This document shows positions 15,858-24,782 of a DNA stretch of 64,000 bases, in pieces. Positions within the stretch are counted from its first letter, which is position 1, and the number at the start of each line of letters is the position of its first letter. The stretch is from assembly GCA_016208495.1 (NCBI GenBank), contig JACQXX010000064.1, positions 1-64,000 on the forward strand, given 5' to 3'. Below the pieces are notes generated by a model. That model made no database searches, had not been told where the DNA came from, and worked only from the letters and a program-made list of their open reading frames with translations. The translations under genes were made by a program, and so were the position numbers. Source of the DNA: Acidobacteriota bacterium. Its GTDB lineage: Bacteria; Acidobacteriota; Blastocatellia; Chloracidobacteriales; Chloracidobacteriaceae.

Positions 15858-16724
15858 ATGGTATGGTTAAAGGTGAGGTTTACGCAAAGTGCTGGTTTTA
15901 TTTGTGTCCACTCTGAAAAGTCTGCATTCTTTAGCAAAATGGGAAAAATCACCTACTGCAAAAACTCAACCATCACTGAAGCCTGGGCCAAAATCTTGGG
16001 ATTTCCAGGTAAGCGGAATGAAGAAGAAATTGGTGCTCTGGCATATTTCGGAAAGAAACGGTTTGACAATTTCCAGCCGATCCCTTCAGTCGTTCTGATT
16101 GATTCCTCGCTACCTGACATTCCCCCATGTTGGGAAAAGCAACTCACCTGGGATGAGGGCAAGTTGTTAGCCAGAATTGGTCATAGGTTCCTCAGCGTTC
16201 ATTACCTGAATAGAGGGAGGGATCCATATCAAACTTTCGATCAGTCATTGCAACCATCATTAGAGGGTTGGTTAGATGTTTATAGAGATACACTGTCAAG
16301 CGCAACAGATGAGTATCTGGTTGATCAAATTGGGTTTGGGTATGTCAATCGGTTTCAATTCGCTGCGAAAGATTTTGATCTCTCCAGGCATTTTCGCCTG
16401 AGTCTTGGGATTGATATCGCCGCCGCTCAAAACGGAATTTCCGGAATAGAAACAACGTTTCGATTGGTTGAAAAGGAGGTTGACACCAGTATTGTGGTTA
16501 ACTTACAAGTTGATGCGGGATTCTCAAACAATTCATTTCTACAAGTGCAAACCAAAATTTTTGCTGAGCGGCAGTGTAAAATCAATTGTTCTTTCAAAGA
16601 CAAGGAACTCATTTTGCAAGAGATTGCACACGTAAAGGAAATAGCCAAAGCAACTTTCTTCGATTTTGCGACTGATGAAACACATCAACTGATGGAGGCT
16701 CACTATGCTTCAGATGAATCATAG
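15858..16724 (+). CDS. TIGR04255-like protein
   Basis: Protein of about 288 residues. The segments WEKQLTWDEGKLLARIGHRFLSVHYL and WLDVYRDTL, then the VDQIGFGYVNRFQF and FRLSLGIDI blocks, resemble the TIGR04255 family, sporadically distributed proteins of unknown role often found beside nucleases. The start is uncertain: ATG 15858 follows GCGGGGA, but ATG 15939 (MGKITY) is also possible. The next gene overlaps its 3' end by 20 bases, indicating translational coupling. Base composition is more AT-rich than the flanks, hinting at transfer. Confidence 0.6.
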   Translation: MVWLKVRFTQSAGFICVHSEKSAFFSKMGKITYCKNSTITEAWAKILGFPGKRNEEEIGALAYFGKKRFDNFQPIPSVVLIDSSLPDIPPCWEKQLTWDEGKLLARIGHRFLSVHYLNRGRDPYQTFDQSLQPSLEGWLDVYRDTLSSATDEYLVDQIGFGYVNRFQFAAKDFDLSRHFRLSLGIDIAAAQNGISGIETTFRLVEKEVDTSIVVNLQVDAGFSNNSFLQVQTKIFAERQCKINCSFKDKELILQEIAHVKEIAKATFFDFATDETHQLMEAHYASDES

Positions 16725-17064
16725 AGCAAATACTTACCCCAATCCCTTATTTACACAGTCGTCAACTGGAGTGCCTCTGACCCGCCATCCAGTTCAGGTT
16801 AAAACAACTTCAGATGAAAATAGTCGTCCTCAGCCTGGAGATTCGGGCAGTTTATCACTTGAAGCCTTTCTTGAGTTGTATGAGTCAAAAAGGAATGCGC
16901 TGGCCTATCGAGCAATTCTTGGAGAAGTACTTTCAAGGCGGGAACAAGCGGAACTTAATATTTTGAATCAATGGCTGAGTTGCTTAATGGAGAAACCTGA
17001 ACCTGAGGATCCGCTTGTTACGCAGGCGGTAAATGAAGCAAAACGATTACTCAATAAATATTGA
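16705..17064 (+). CDS. Small protein of TIGR04255-HNH cassette, unknown
   Basis: Protein of 119 residues, not recognised. The first 50 residues are polar and probably disordered. Residues about 50-119 (LEAFLELYESKRNALAYRAILGEVLSRREQAELNILNQWL) look all-helical. It overlaps the gene before it by 20 bases and ends within three bases of the next start, so all three genes are very likely one operon. By position it could be an adaptor or inhibitor of the nuclease; that is inference. Confidence 0.65.
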   Translation: MLQMNHRANTYPNPLFTQSSTGVPLTRHPVQVKTTSDENSRPQPGDSGSLSLEAFLELYESKRNALAYRAILGEVLSRREQAELNILNQWLSCLMEKPEPEDPLVTQAVNEAKRLLNKY

Positions 17065-17066
17065 AA

Positions 17067-17765
17067 ATGGCAGTTGTTCGATTCACTCCCCACCCTGTGA
17101 TTTCGTCATCCACCAGGTACACCAACTTTGGCAACTGGTTACTTGAGAATTTCTTTGATCATCTGTGCTCATACTGTCTGACGAAACATAGCTCACTGGC
17201 CATTGACCACTATGAGCCACAAAAATATGCACCAGACAAAATAAACAACCCCAATAATCTCTTGCTTGCCTGCCAAAACTGTAATGGAGCCGGGGGGAAA
17301 GGCGATTATCATCCCTTCCATAGCACCAGAAGACGACTGCCCAATGATAGGACTGGCCACCTGGTGCTTGATGTTCGGACTGACAATTTGGGTGAACTCT
17401 TTACCTTGGACTCGTCTTCAGGTCAGCTCCGAGTAAAACCAGGACCAACTGCCGCCAGGGCTGCCTGGAACGCAGTCACGCTTTTGAACCTCGATCTGGA
17501 TTACTTAAATCAGTACCGAGGACGTCTGCTTGAAAAGCTTCTGTTGTGTGAGAAATTGATCATCCGATTAGGGAAACAGCCCAAGAAAGAAGAACCCGAG
17601 ACCAAAACTTGTCTACGTATTCTTACCAAAGAACTTGCAGAACAATGGCTCTTCTTTTTCGCTTTTGATATTGACGTGTCGCCCCAACTGGCAAAACGTA
17701 TTGCACATCATCGGCCAGCCTTCTGTCTCAACTCTCCACACTCTCAAACTGAACCAGGCGATTGA
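17067..17765 (+). CDS. HNH endonuclease
   Basis: Protein of about 232 residues. Near residues 32-75 it has a zinc-knuckle HNH fold: CSYC, then IDHYEPQKYAP (His of the HNH and downstream Pro), then NNLLLACQNCN and GKGDYHP. This layout matches retron/Septu-type and TIGR02646-like HNH nucleases. The C-terminal 150 residues are helical without recognised domains. ATG 17067 or an overlapping TTG at 17061 could start it. With its two coupled neighbours it forms a compact candidate anti-phage cassette. Confidence 0.82.
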   Translation: MAVVRFTPHPVISSSTRYTNFGNWLLENFFDHLCSYCLTKHSSLAIDHYEPQKYAPDKINNPNNLLLACQNCNGAGGKGDYHPFHSTRRRLPNDRTGHLVLDVRTDNLGELFTLDSSSGQLRVKPGPTAARAAWNAVTLLNLDLDYLNQYRGRLLEKLLLCEKLIIRLGKQPKKEEPETKTCLRILTKELAEQWLFFFAFDIDVSPQLAKRIAHHRPAFCLNSPHSQTEPGD

Positions 17766-17931
17766 TCTGGACAGAAATGTTTCATTGGTAGTCTCATTGT
17801 CGAAGATTTCATTAATATTTCTTGAGCTGTGCTTCCGATAATCTCATTTGGTCATTTCACTCCAAATTCTTGAACTATCGAGTTGGGCGATTATCTTGAA
17901 TTACTTCACCACCTCATTGATTTGCACACAG

Positions 17932-20900
17932 TTAAACCCATAATCCTGATCCCAGCCGTTGGAGGGTGAATTGATAGTCTTCGTCATTGATTCGAGAGAT
18001 TGCAGTTACTTGCCAGGTATCAGAGCCGAGAAACAACTTTGCTCCACGCTTCAAAAATGACTTTGGTGGGTTTGAAAAGACCCTGGTCATTGTGGCCACG
18101 GGAACCCCGGTTAAGCCAGGGGAATCGTCATCTGGTAAGGTTGGCAACCCGGACCCTGTTCCTGAAGGTTGGGACTGACCAGATACGTTTGATTCTGGTG
18201 GCTTTGAAATCAACGACGGGTCTGGTTCATCAACGACAATGCTTTCGTCCGCATCCTCATCTCGAAGGTTCAGATTTTGTTGGTGAAGTTCTTGAATGGA
18301 TTCCTTGAGATTCCTCAGTGCTTCCTGGATTTCTTCAATTTCACTGCCCTGATCCAGCCGCGTGACGATGGTTGTGGCCGCGTTGATCACCCAGGTTCCA
18401 CAGGTAAATCCGTCTTCCTGAAGGGTAGCTGACAAATCGGTAATATTGTCCACCCGGGTATAGACGCCAGTCATGCGTAACATTTCCTGGAGCAATGCCC
18501 GTTTTCGCCGACTTGAGCCAAGTGAATCAAAGAAATACACAAATGGTTGTGACCGCCGCTCTGGATTTTGTTGAATGATGAGTGTGGCCCAATGCGCATT
18601 ACTGAAATTGATTGGGACAATAGTGTAGGCCAAAACGGCGCCGTGTTGGGTTTGATCCAGAAAGTCGTCCCGAATAAATTCAGCCAGGGCATCGGGATGG
18701 GCCAGCAGGTCAACGGCAGGTGCAATATGGGTTTGAGCCGGAAGGTCAGCCGTTTGTAATCCCTGACGGACCTCCTGATCAGTGAGCCAGTTGTCATTGA
18801 TTTTCGCGCCTTTGAATTTTGCCCAATCTTTCGGAAGCTGGCCTTTGGCTTTGACCTGTTTTTCCTGGATCTGGGTCAGCAAATCAAAAATTTCCTTGTA
18901 GTCCAGGGATAACGCCAGGGCGAGCGGGGTAATTCCATCCTTGTCTTCTTGGTGCAGGTCAACACCGGCTTTGAGCACCATCTTGACCAGCTCGACATCA
19001 TTGAGCCGGATGGCCAGGTGGAGCAGGCTTTCCCCCTTTTGAGAATAGTCCTCGTGAACCAGATAGGCCAAAACCTGCTGCAACTCTTTTGGCTTTTCCT
19101 GAGCCAGTTTTTGAATGGTTTCTTTTCCGGTTGGAGCGGTGAACGCTTCTTTGATCAGCCCAACCAGTTCCTCATTGATGGGTACAATTTCTTCTTCTTG
19201 CAGGATATTGGTCAGTGAAGCTGAAAAGTCAGGGCCTGCGACCGTCGGCAACTCATTCCGGAACGGATTGGAACTGTCAGGTTTGGTCCCTTCCAGAAAA
19301 CTGCTATATACCTCAAAAATGGCTTTGATGACGGCTTCGGGCGGCAGCTCAGCCAGTTCTTCTTGATGACGGCGCAACAGATTGGCAATCAGGTTATATA
19401 CTCGAATCGGCCCCATGTGAAATAACCGTTGCTCATGGAGTGTGCGACGGTTTTCTTTACTTCCCACAGGTTTGATTTGTTTAAATAAGCCTGTAAGTGT
19501 TGATTTGTCACCCGCCAGGAGCTTTTCAACTTTGGTATGACCTGCGCTATGGGTATAAAGACTTTTGCCAACTGATTTTTTACTCTTCTCAACTTCACTT
19601 TCACTGGGCTTTAACAGACTGTCACTCAGGTCGGCCACCGTGAATCCACCGTATTTGGTGAGTTCCTGCCGTTTTTCACCATACACACCCGGCACAAAAA
19701 CGTGTTTGGGCTGGTGCTCGATATCCCTCACGGATGAAAAGACATTGAGGAAATTATATGGTTTCTCTTGTGTCCCAAACGTTTGCCCCTGGGCAATATT
19801 CGAGAGGTGAAACAATGTGTCAAACTGGGCAAAGGGTAAGCGAATGGTCTCGATTCCGGAGGCCAGCGCGAAAAACTCCAGCACGGTTGCTTCAAATTCT
19901 TCAAGATCTTTCGGTGTGAGGCCAAGTGCTTTTAACTCAGCCTGAACTTCCTCACCTCGACCAGCAAACACAAACAGCATGGCGGTGGCAAGACTTCGGT
20001 TTCCAACCTGGGCACCGGTGGCTTTATCTGCTTGAGCCGCCAGAACTTTTCCAATCTTGAGCGCAAGCTGGTGTAACGACATGGCCAGGGCTGGCCACGA
20101 CCGCCCGGCTTTGCCATAGGGATCTTTCAGTTGTTTTCCTCGGAAGCTGATTTTTTGGTACTTTGCCTTTGGCCACACCTGAAAATTCAGATCATACACG
20201 GTTGGTTTCTGAGCTGGCGCCGTGCCTTTTGTCTTCGGTGTTTTTTTCCCATGCCGGATAGCTTCGGAAAAAGCCAGCCAGTCGGTTGGATGAGTAATGG
20301 CGACAGGGTTGAAATCTTTGGGAAATGTTTTCTTTTTGGTCTGTTTAAATTTTGTAATTTCGAGAATGAGTTTCTGAACTTGCTTTTCGAAGCTCTCTAA
20401 CCCTTGAACCGTCTGGAGATAACTTTCCAGATTTGAATTCAAGCCGTGAATCACCGCGATGACCTGGTTAAATTCATCCTGTTCCTCAGGGACTTCGTCA
20501 TCTTCGCTGCTATAGTGGGCTTCGTCCTCGTCGGAAAGAATGTTTTCATCACGCTCACTTTCTTCATCGTCGCCATACCAGTAGTTATATACATCTTCAT
20601 ATTCAACACTTTCCAGTTCCATCAAATATGAATCAAGCTCACTCTGGTCATCGAGTTCGAAATATGGCGACCTGGGGTTTTCAATGCCCGCCTCATCCTC
20701 AAGATAAATTTCCACCTCCACAATACTGAATTGTTCGTCATACTGCTGAGAAATCTGGTCAAGAACTGAATCAATCTTTTCATCCCAGGCATTTTTTCCC
20801 TGGGTGTCAAAAGGCTCGATTAGTTGAATCGGCTGGCGGCTGGTTTCACCAAAGAACTGAGTCACTGGCCTGGTTTGTGGCAATTGTGCTGAATGATTTT

Positions 20901-21144
20901 TTTGGAACTGGAGTGAAGACTGTGACTTCTGATTCAGCTTTTGCTTCAGTTGGAGCTGAGTTCGAACGGCAGAGCGCTGGTTTACCTTTTCCTGTAACTG
21001 TTGGTGAGTTCTGGCGCCTGGGGGAACGGGTGCCGCATCCGTGGTGGGTGTCAATGTGACTGATGGTTGGGACTCGACGGATACGTTCTTTTGATTTTTC
21101 TCAACAGGTTGTTTGATTGAGTAGGTGTTCATAAGTCCAGGCAT
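17932..21144 (-). CDS. eCIS cargo: ankyrin plus Ulp1-like cysteine protease
   Basis: Protein of 1070 residues. Residues about 61-80 carry the leader motif shared by all cargo here (QLQLKQKLNQ). Residues about 120-240 are very acidic. Around 730-800 lie two ankyrin repeats (GESLLHLAIRLND, DGITPLALALSLD). Then comes a C48/Ulp1-like peptidase domain with the full catalytic set in order: His851 (NAHW), Asp873 (FFDS), Gln909 and Cys915 (DGFTCG), with Gln six residues before Cys as in SUMO/NEDD8 proteases. Target is probably a eukaryotic ubiquitin-like conjugate (inference). Met5 (21132) aligns with the MNTF/MNAY starts of its relatives and may be the true start. Encoded opposite to the eCIS operon. 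Confidence 0.85.
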   Translation of the reverse strand: MPGLMNTYSIKQPVEKNQKNVSVESQPSVTLTPTTDAAPVPPGARTHQQLQEKVNQRSAVRTQLQLKQKLNQKSQSSLQFQKNHSAQLPQTRPVTQFFGETSRQPIQLIEPFDTQGKNAWDEKIDSVLDQISQQYDEQFSIVEVEIYLEDEAGIENPRSPYFELDDQSELDSYLMELESVEYEDVYNYWYGDDEESERDENILSDEDEAHYSSEDDEVPEEQDEFNQVIAVIHGLNSNLESYLQTVQGLESFEKQVQKLILEITKFKQTKKKTFPKDFNPVAITHPTDWLAFSEAIRHGKKTPKTKGTAPAQKPTVYDLNFQVWPKAKYQKISFRGKQLKDPYGKAGRSWPALAMSLHQLALKIGKVLAAQADKATGAQVGNRSLATAMLFVFAGRGEEVQAELKALGLTPKDLEEFEATVLEFFALASGIETIRLPFAQFDTLFHLSNIAQGQTFGTQEKPYNFLNVFSSVRDIEHQPKHVFVPGVYGEKRQELTKYGGFTVADLSDSLLKPSESEVEKSKKSVGKSLYTHSAGHTKVEKLLAGDKSTLTGLFKQIKPVGSKENRRTLHEQRLFHMGPIRVYNLIANLLRRHQEELAELPPEAVIKAIFEVYSSFLEGTKPDSSNPFRNELPTVAGPDFSASLTNILQEEEIVPINEELVGLIKEAFTAPTGKETIQKLAQEKPKELQQVLAYLVHEDYSQKGESLLHLAIRLNDVELVKMVLKAGVDLHQEDKDGITPLALALSLDYKEIFDLLTQIQEKQVKAKGQLPKDWAKFKGAKINDNWLTDQEVRQGLQTADLPAQTHIAPAVDLLAHPDALAEFIRDDFLDQTQHGAVLAYTIVPINFSNAHWATLIIQQNPERRSQPFVYFFDSLGSSRRKRALLQEMLRMTGVYTRVDNITDLSATLQEDGFTCGTWVINAATTIVTRLDQGSEIEEIQEALRNLKESIQELHQQNLNLRDEDADESIVVDEPDPSLISKPPESNVSGQSQPSGTGSGLPTLPDDDSPGLTGVPVATMTRVFSNPPKSFLKRGAKLFLGSDTWQVTAISRINDEDYQFTLQRLGSGLWV

Positions 21145-21276
21145 CTTTCTGCGTTCCTGGTGAAAATCTCAACTTGACCGGGTGGGGAAAATATGCCAAA
21201 CACTCTTGTCTTGAGATTGAGATCTATCCGTCCCCGGAAATATTTATGCGTGTCTGGATGTGATATAAAACCACTT

Positions 21277-21831
21277 ATGGATTATGAATTGCTCCAACGG
21301 GCCAGAACAGGGGATATTCAGGCGTTTGATCAACTCTATCAACGTCATAAGGTCGCCGTCTGGCAATTTGTGCTCAGTCGGGTGGGGGCGCCGATGACCG
21401 CTGAAGATATCGTTCACGATACGTTTCTGGAATTGATCAAACATCCGAACCGGTTTGACCCATATCGTGGAGTTCTGTTTGAAGTGTATCTTTGCGCCGT
21501 GGCGAAAAAGTTAATCCTCAAGCATCAACGCAAACGAAGGCGGGAAACACTGGTGTCAGACCAACCGGTGGCAACCACAACCCTCACCCAGGAGGTCAAG
21601 TCAACGTTTGAACAGCACGCCAACCAGAAGATTGATTTACAGCGGGCACTGAAAAATCTGGCTTTAAACCATCGTGAGGTCTTGCAAATGGTGGAGATTG
21701 AAGGATATTCGATCAAGGAACTTTCAGACCGGGCCGGGTTGAGTATTGTGGCGTTGAAGGCCAGGTTGCATCGGGCCAAACTGGCCTTGCGGAAGCTTCT
21801 GGTAACAGAGGTCAGATTCGAGAGCAAATGA
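21277..21831 (+). CDS. ECF-type RNA polymerase sigma factor
   Basis: Protein of 184 residues with sigma region 2 (about 5-75, including DQLYQRHKVAVWQFV and AEDIVHDTFLELIKH) and region 4 (about 125-175, ALNHREVLQMVEIEGYSIKELSDRAGLSIVALKARLHRAKLALRKLL). No anti-sigma gene is recognised next to it. The ATG at 21277 fits the family start; the frame extends to 21193. It lies between the outlying cargo gene and the eCIS structural operon, so it is the best local candidate for their regulator. Confidence 0.88.
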   Translation: MDYELLQRARTGDIQAFDQLYQRHKVAVWQFVLSRVGAPMTAEDIVHDTFLELIKHPNRFDPYRGVLFEVYLCAVAKKLILKHQRKRRRETLVSDQPVATTTLTQEVKSTFEQHANQKIDLQRALKNLALNHREVLQMVEIEGYSIKELSDRAGLSIVALKARLHRAKLALRKLLVTEVRFESK

Positions 21832-21846
21832 CTGGCCCGGTGGGCG

Positions 21847-22023
21847 CATAGGCGCCAGGATACGGAAAGGTGAGTCGGTGTGTGACAAGGAGTTGGAGAG
21901 ACAAGGAGAGCATCCCACTGAGGTTGGGAGCGTGAATGACCTCCGGTTGGGAGCGGGGGAATGTTTTTTTCTCCTTGTCCCCGTGTCCAGATCGGACTCT
22001 ACTCCCTTATCCTGGCGCTTATG
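21847..22023. mobile_element. MITE-like element, copy A
   Basis: A 177-base non-coding element with imperfect 18-bp terminal inverted repeats (CATAGGCGCCAGGATACG left; CTTATCCTGGCGCTTATG right). It is flanked by an 11-base direct repeat CCCGGTGGGCG (21836-21846 and 22024-22034), consistent with a target-site duplication. The interior has GACAAGGAG units and their complements. A second copy with perfect ends is at 63337-63504. Confidence 0.7.
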
Positions 22024-22066
22024 CCCGGTGGGCGTTGGTGGGGATCTCAGTCTCAGAAACTTCATA

Positions 22067-22576
22067 TTAGTGCATCCTCCGGCGGGGTGGTGCTTCATCG
22101 GATGAGTCAGAGACAAAGGTTGAGGTCGAAGTTGGGAGGAACTCCCGTTCGACATTTTTTTGAATGTTGGCAAAACCGGCGGAAACGATTTTCTCCAGTT
22201 TGAGACGATGGTCGCTGTTGGAGAAGTCAATTTCGGGATGGCATTCAATCAGTTGATATAAATGGAGTAGCTTAATGCTCTCCAGGATTTTCAATTGGGT
22301 CGTGTGACGGTTTGCAGGACTTGCCCCATCGGCGATTCGTTCAGCCAGATAGGTTTGAATCGCCGAGAGTAAAAACAACAGCAAATCTTGCTCAAAGCGC
22401 AGGATACGGTCGATTGAATCTGACAAGACAATTTCAATCGGCGGGCAAGGATCAGACACGATAGATTCCTCCGTTGATCTGGACTCACGATAGGAACTTG
22501 GATTTTCGGTAGCCTGAAAAAAATGAAGTCTTCTATAATTTCCACTTGCCGTTGAAAAAGATGCGGTGCTCATCAT
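22067..22576 (-). CDS. Small helical protein, unknown
   Basis: Protein of 169 residues, not recognised. Residues about 45-150 appear all alpha-helical (DRILRFEQDLLLFLLSAIQTYLAERI, LKILESIKLLHLYQLIECHPEI), with a basic Arg-rich end. Tandem ATGs at 22576 and 22573 are possible starts; the ribosome binding site is weak. It is divergent from the ParB-like gene with about 48 bases between proposed starts. Located beside the eCIS locus, so a regulatory or assembly role is possible but unsupported. Confidence 0.55.
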   Translation of the reverse strand: MMSTASFSTASGNYRRLHFFQATENPSSYRESRSTEESIVSDPCPPIEIVLSDSIDRILRFEQDLLLFLLSAIQTYLAERIADGASPANRHTTQLKILESIKLLHLYQLIECHPEIDFSNSDHRLKLEKIVSAGFANIQKNVEREFLPTSTSTFVSDSSDEAPPRRRMH

Positions 22577-22623
22577 TTTTTTTTCTCGATGAGTTGCCTT
22601 ACCCGAAGGGAGAACCATACAAC

Positions 22624-23610
22624 GTGGCTGACAAAACCGATTCTGAAATCAAAAACGACTCAGCACCAACCCAACTGGCGAATATGAGCGCTGAACCGAA
22701 GTTCACCCAGGTCAATCTGGCACTTGACCACCTGCGAATTGATGGCAATACCCAGAGCCGTGCCGGGATCAACTGGAATGTGGTTGAAACCTATGCCGAA
22801 CGGCTGGTGGCGGGCGATCAATTTCCACCGGTTGATGTGTATTTTGACGAGCACCAGTACTGGCTGGCGGATGGGTTTCATCGAGTGGAAGCCGCCCGAC
22901 GCGTCCAATACACCGCATTTCCAGCCAGGGTGTTTCACGGTTCGCGTCGTGAGGCTCAATTGCACAGCATCCAATCCAATATCACCCACGGTTTGCAGCG
23001 ATCAGATGCCGACAAGCGCATGGTGGTCTTGATGCTTTTGCAAGATGATGAATGGTGTCACCAAAGCAATTATGAAATTGCCCGGTATAGTGCCATCTCG
23101 GTTTCATTCGTCAGAAAGATCAAACAGGAAATTGACCAGCTCGTCAGCAGCCTGCATCCAGTTCAGGACCGCAAGCTGCAGGAGCGATATAGCGGCGCGG
23201 CGGCTGAAGTTTTAGCGCTGGTGGCTCAAAAGCTTCGGGTTCAACCGGCTGAAAAGGTCGTCCGCCGGGGCGGGAAAACCTACCGCATCAATACCTCCAA
23301 AATTGGAAAAACCAAATTGACTGACCAGCTTGAGCAGGTCTACCCACAGGCAAAGCAGATTTCAGAAACTGGCGTCAAGGTTGTAAAAACCGCACTGCCG
23401 AAAGCCGAAACTCCAGTGTTTGAAAGTCTTTGCCAGCCTGAGTCACCTGAAATTTTACCGCCTGAACAACTGGCTGCCCAATTAAAGCAGGCATATTCGG
23501 TTTCTGAACTGATTGAGTTATGTGCCTGTCTGATTGGGTCGGAGAATGCGTCCCTGTTTGCGGCGGTACGCAGTCGTCTTCGGGAACGCACTGCCGGGAG
23601 CGCTCTGTGA
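22624..23610 (+). CDS. ParB-like N-terminal domain protein
   Basis: Protein of about 328 residues. Residues about 30-130 form a ParB/Srx-like fold: QSRAGINWNVVETYAERL, FPPVDVYFD, the key LADGFHRVEAARR motif and an IQSNITHGLQRSDADKR block like that of ParB-type CTPases. A helix-turn-helix-like stretch (NYEIARYSAISVSFVRKI) follows near residue 155-175. No ParA partner is present, so this is a DNA-binding regulator rather than a segregation protein. A GTG start at 22624 (GGGAG upstream) or ATG at 22684 are both plausible. It sits next to the eCIS operon. Confidence 0.78.
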   Translation: MADKTDSEIKNDSAPTQLANMSAEPKFTQVNLALDHLRIDGNTQSRAGINWNVVETYAERLVAGDQFPPVDVYFDEHQYWLADGFHRVEAARRVQYTAFPARVFHGSRREAQLHSIQSNITHGLQRSDADKRMVVLMLLQDDEWCHQSNYEIARYSAISVSFVRKIKQEIDQLVSSLHPVQDRKLQERYSGAAAEVLALVAQKLRVQPAEKVVRRGGKTYRINTSKIGKTKLTDQLEQVYPQAKQISETGVKVVKTALPKAETPVFESLCQPESPEILPPEQLAAQLKQAYSVSELIELCACLIGSENASLFAAVRSRLRERTAGSAL

Positions 23611-24166
23611 AGCGTGCAACTAGGCACAATGCGTAGATTTGACCGGTTCCAGAAAGACCGCCAGAAATAACTTTGAATCCTATCAAGATCGTTGCCTAAC
23701 AGTTACTTGTGTGTTATATAGGCTTGGTTCGCATTGGCTTCACTTCAATTTTCGTCAATTTCAAATTTCCCAGTACTCAATTCAATTTCCCAGCACGACT
23801 GAATTTTTGGTCGGTGACTGATTCTTCAACACCTGGTTTTCGGAGTGGATTGATGACTCCCTCCGTATCTTTGTCTCGATTTCACTAACCTTTGACAAGG
23901 AGCGTCCAGACCCGTCTGAGCCGAAGATTCCATTCAAATTGAACACCTTTCAATCCACTGCCAGTCATTGAGGGTTGCGCTGAATTTTGCGGCGTGCGAG
24001 CCTGTCTTTCGGTATTGGTGTCAGGGTTCCTGGCACTGGCTGAAATTTGCACGCCGGTGCAAAATTCCAATTCGTTTTTCTCTATGTTTGGTTGAACGGA
24101 AGAGGTTTGTCTCAATTCGGTTGGAATCACTATTTGAGTGGGTACGGAAAGCTCAGGCTGCATCCT
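23611..24166. other. Leader region upstream of eCIS structural operon
   Basis: No convincing gene. AT-rich sequence to about 23830 could contain the operon promoter. A hairpin TTTGCAC-GCCG-GTGCAAA lies at 24046-24063, about 100 bases before the first structural gene. A frame continuous with that gene runs upstream to 24047, but its translation is not family-like. Confidence 0.5.
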
Positions 24167-24748
24167 ATGACGCTCATTCGGTCAACCCTGGAACTGATTA
24201 AAACCAAATTGAGCGAGTCGCTTCGGACCGAAGGGGTCACCAATGAGGATTGGGTTTTGCTCTCAAACCTGACCGACCAGGAAGGGCAGCTTTATGAAGA
24301 GACCAAACATAAAATCGTGATGGTGCTCGTCAATATTCAGCACGAAACCATTGTCAGCACCTATAACCGAACAGTCCCCGCCAAAGGCGATCAATATGCC
24401 GTGATTGCGCCACCGCTCTACATTGATCTGTTTGTGCTGCTCTATGCCAATTTCTATAACCAGAGTTATCGTGACGGGCTGGGGATGATTTCCCGAACGA
24501 TCAGCTTTTTTCAGCAAAATCCCTGGTTTACCCACGACAATCTCCCTGGTCTGGACCCGGTGATTGACAAACTCACGTTTGAAATGGTCAATCTGAGCCT
24601 GCCTGACCTGAATTACCTGATGGGGATGCTCGGAGTGAAATACCTCCCCTGTGTGTACTACAAAGTCCGACTCTTGCCGTTCCAAACCAGCGCCATGCAG
24701 GCTGAAGTCCCAGCCGCAAAAGGGGTAACCGCCCCTGGAGAAATCTAG
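24167..24748 (+). CDS. eCIS cap protein, DUF4255 (Pvc16-like)
   Basis: Protein of 193 residues in the DUF4255 family, the tail-terminator or cap that closes the distal end of sheath and tube in Afp/PVC particles. Recognisable parts are the early LELIKTKLSESL helix, ITLVNIQHE-like strand (MVLVNIQHETIV) and the PPLYIDLFVLLYANFYNQSYRDGLGMISRTISFFQQNP block. The ATG at 24167 yields the family start (MTLIRSTLEL). First gene of the structural run, unlike Afp/PVC where the cap gene comes last. Confidence 0.88.
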   Translation: MTLIRSTLELIKTKLSESLRTEGVTNEDWVLLSNLTDQEGQLYEETKHKIVMVLVNIQHETIVSTYNRTVPAKGDQYAVIAPPLYIDLFVLLYANFYNQSYRDGLGMISRTISFFQQNPWFTHDNLPGLDPVIDKLTFEMVNLSLPDLNYLMGMLGVKYLPCVYYKVRLLPFQTSAMQAEVPAAKGVTAPGEI

Positions 24749-24782
24749 GGTTTGTTCGCCAGCCGTGAATTCCGTGTACTGT

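Noticed and set aside
21724-22248. 174-codon minus-strand frame over the sigma factor end and MITE-like element
   Set aside because: Crosses a repeat element and opposes a supported gene; no domain.
22624-23610. Chromosome or plasmid partition locus
   Set aside because: ParB-like domain only; no ParA, parS cluster or replication gene nearby.
24047-24166. N-terminal extension of the DUF4255 protein
   Set aside because: Sequence unlike the family, while the domain begins right after ATG 24167.
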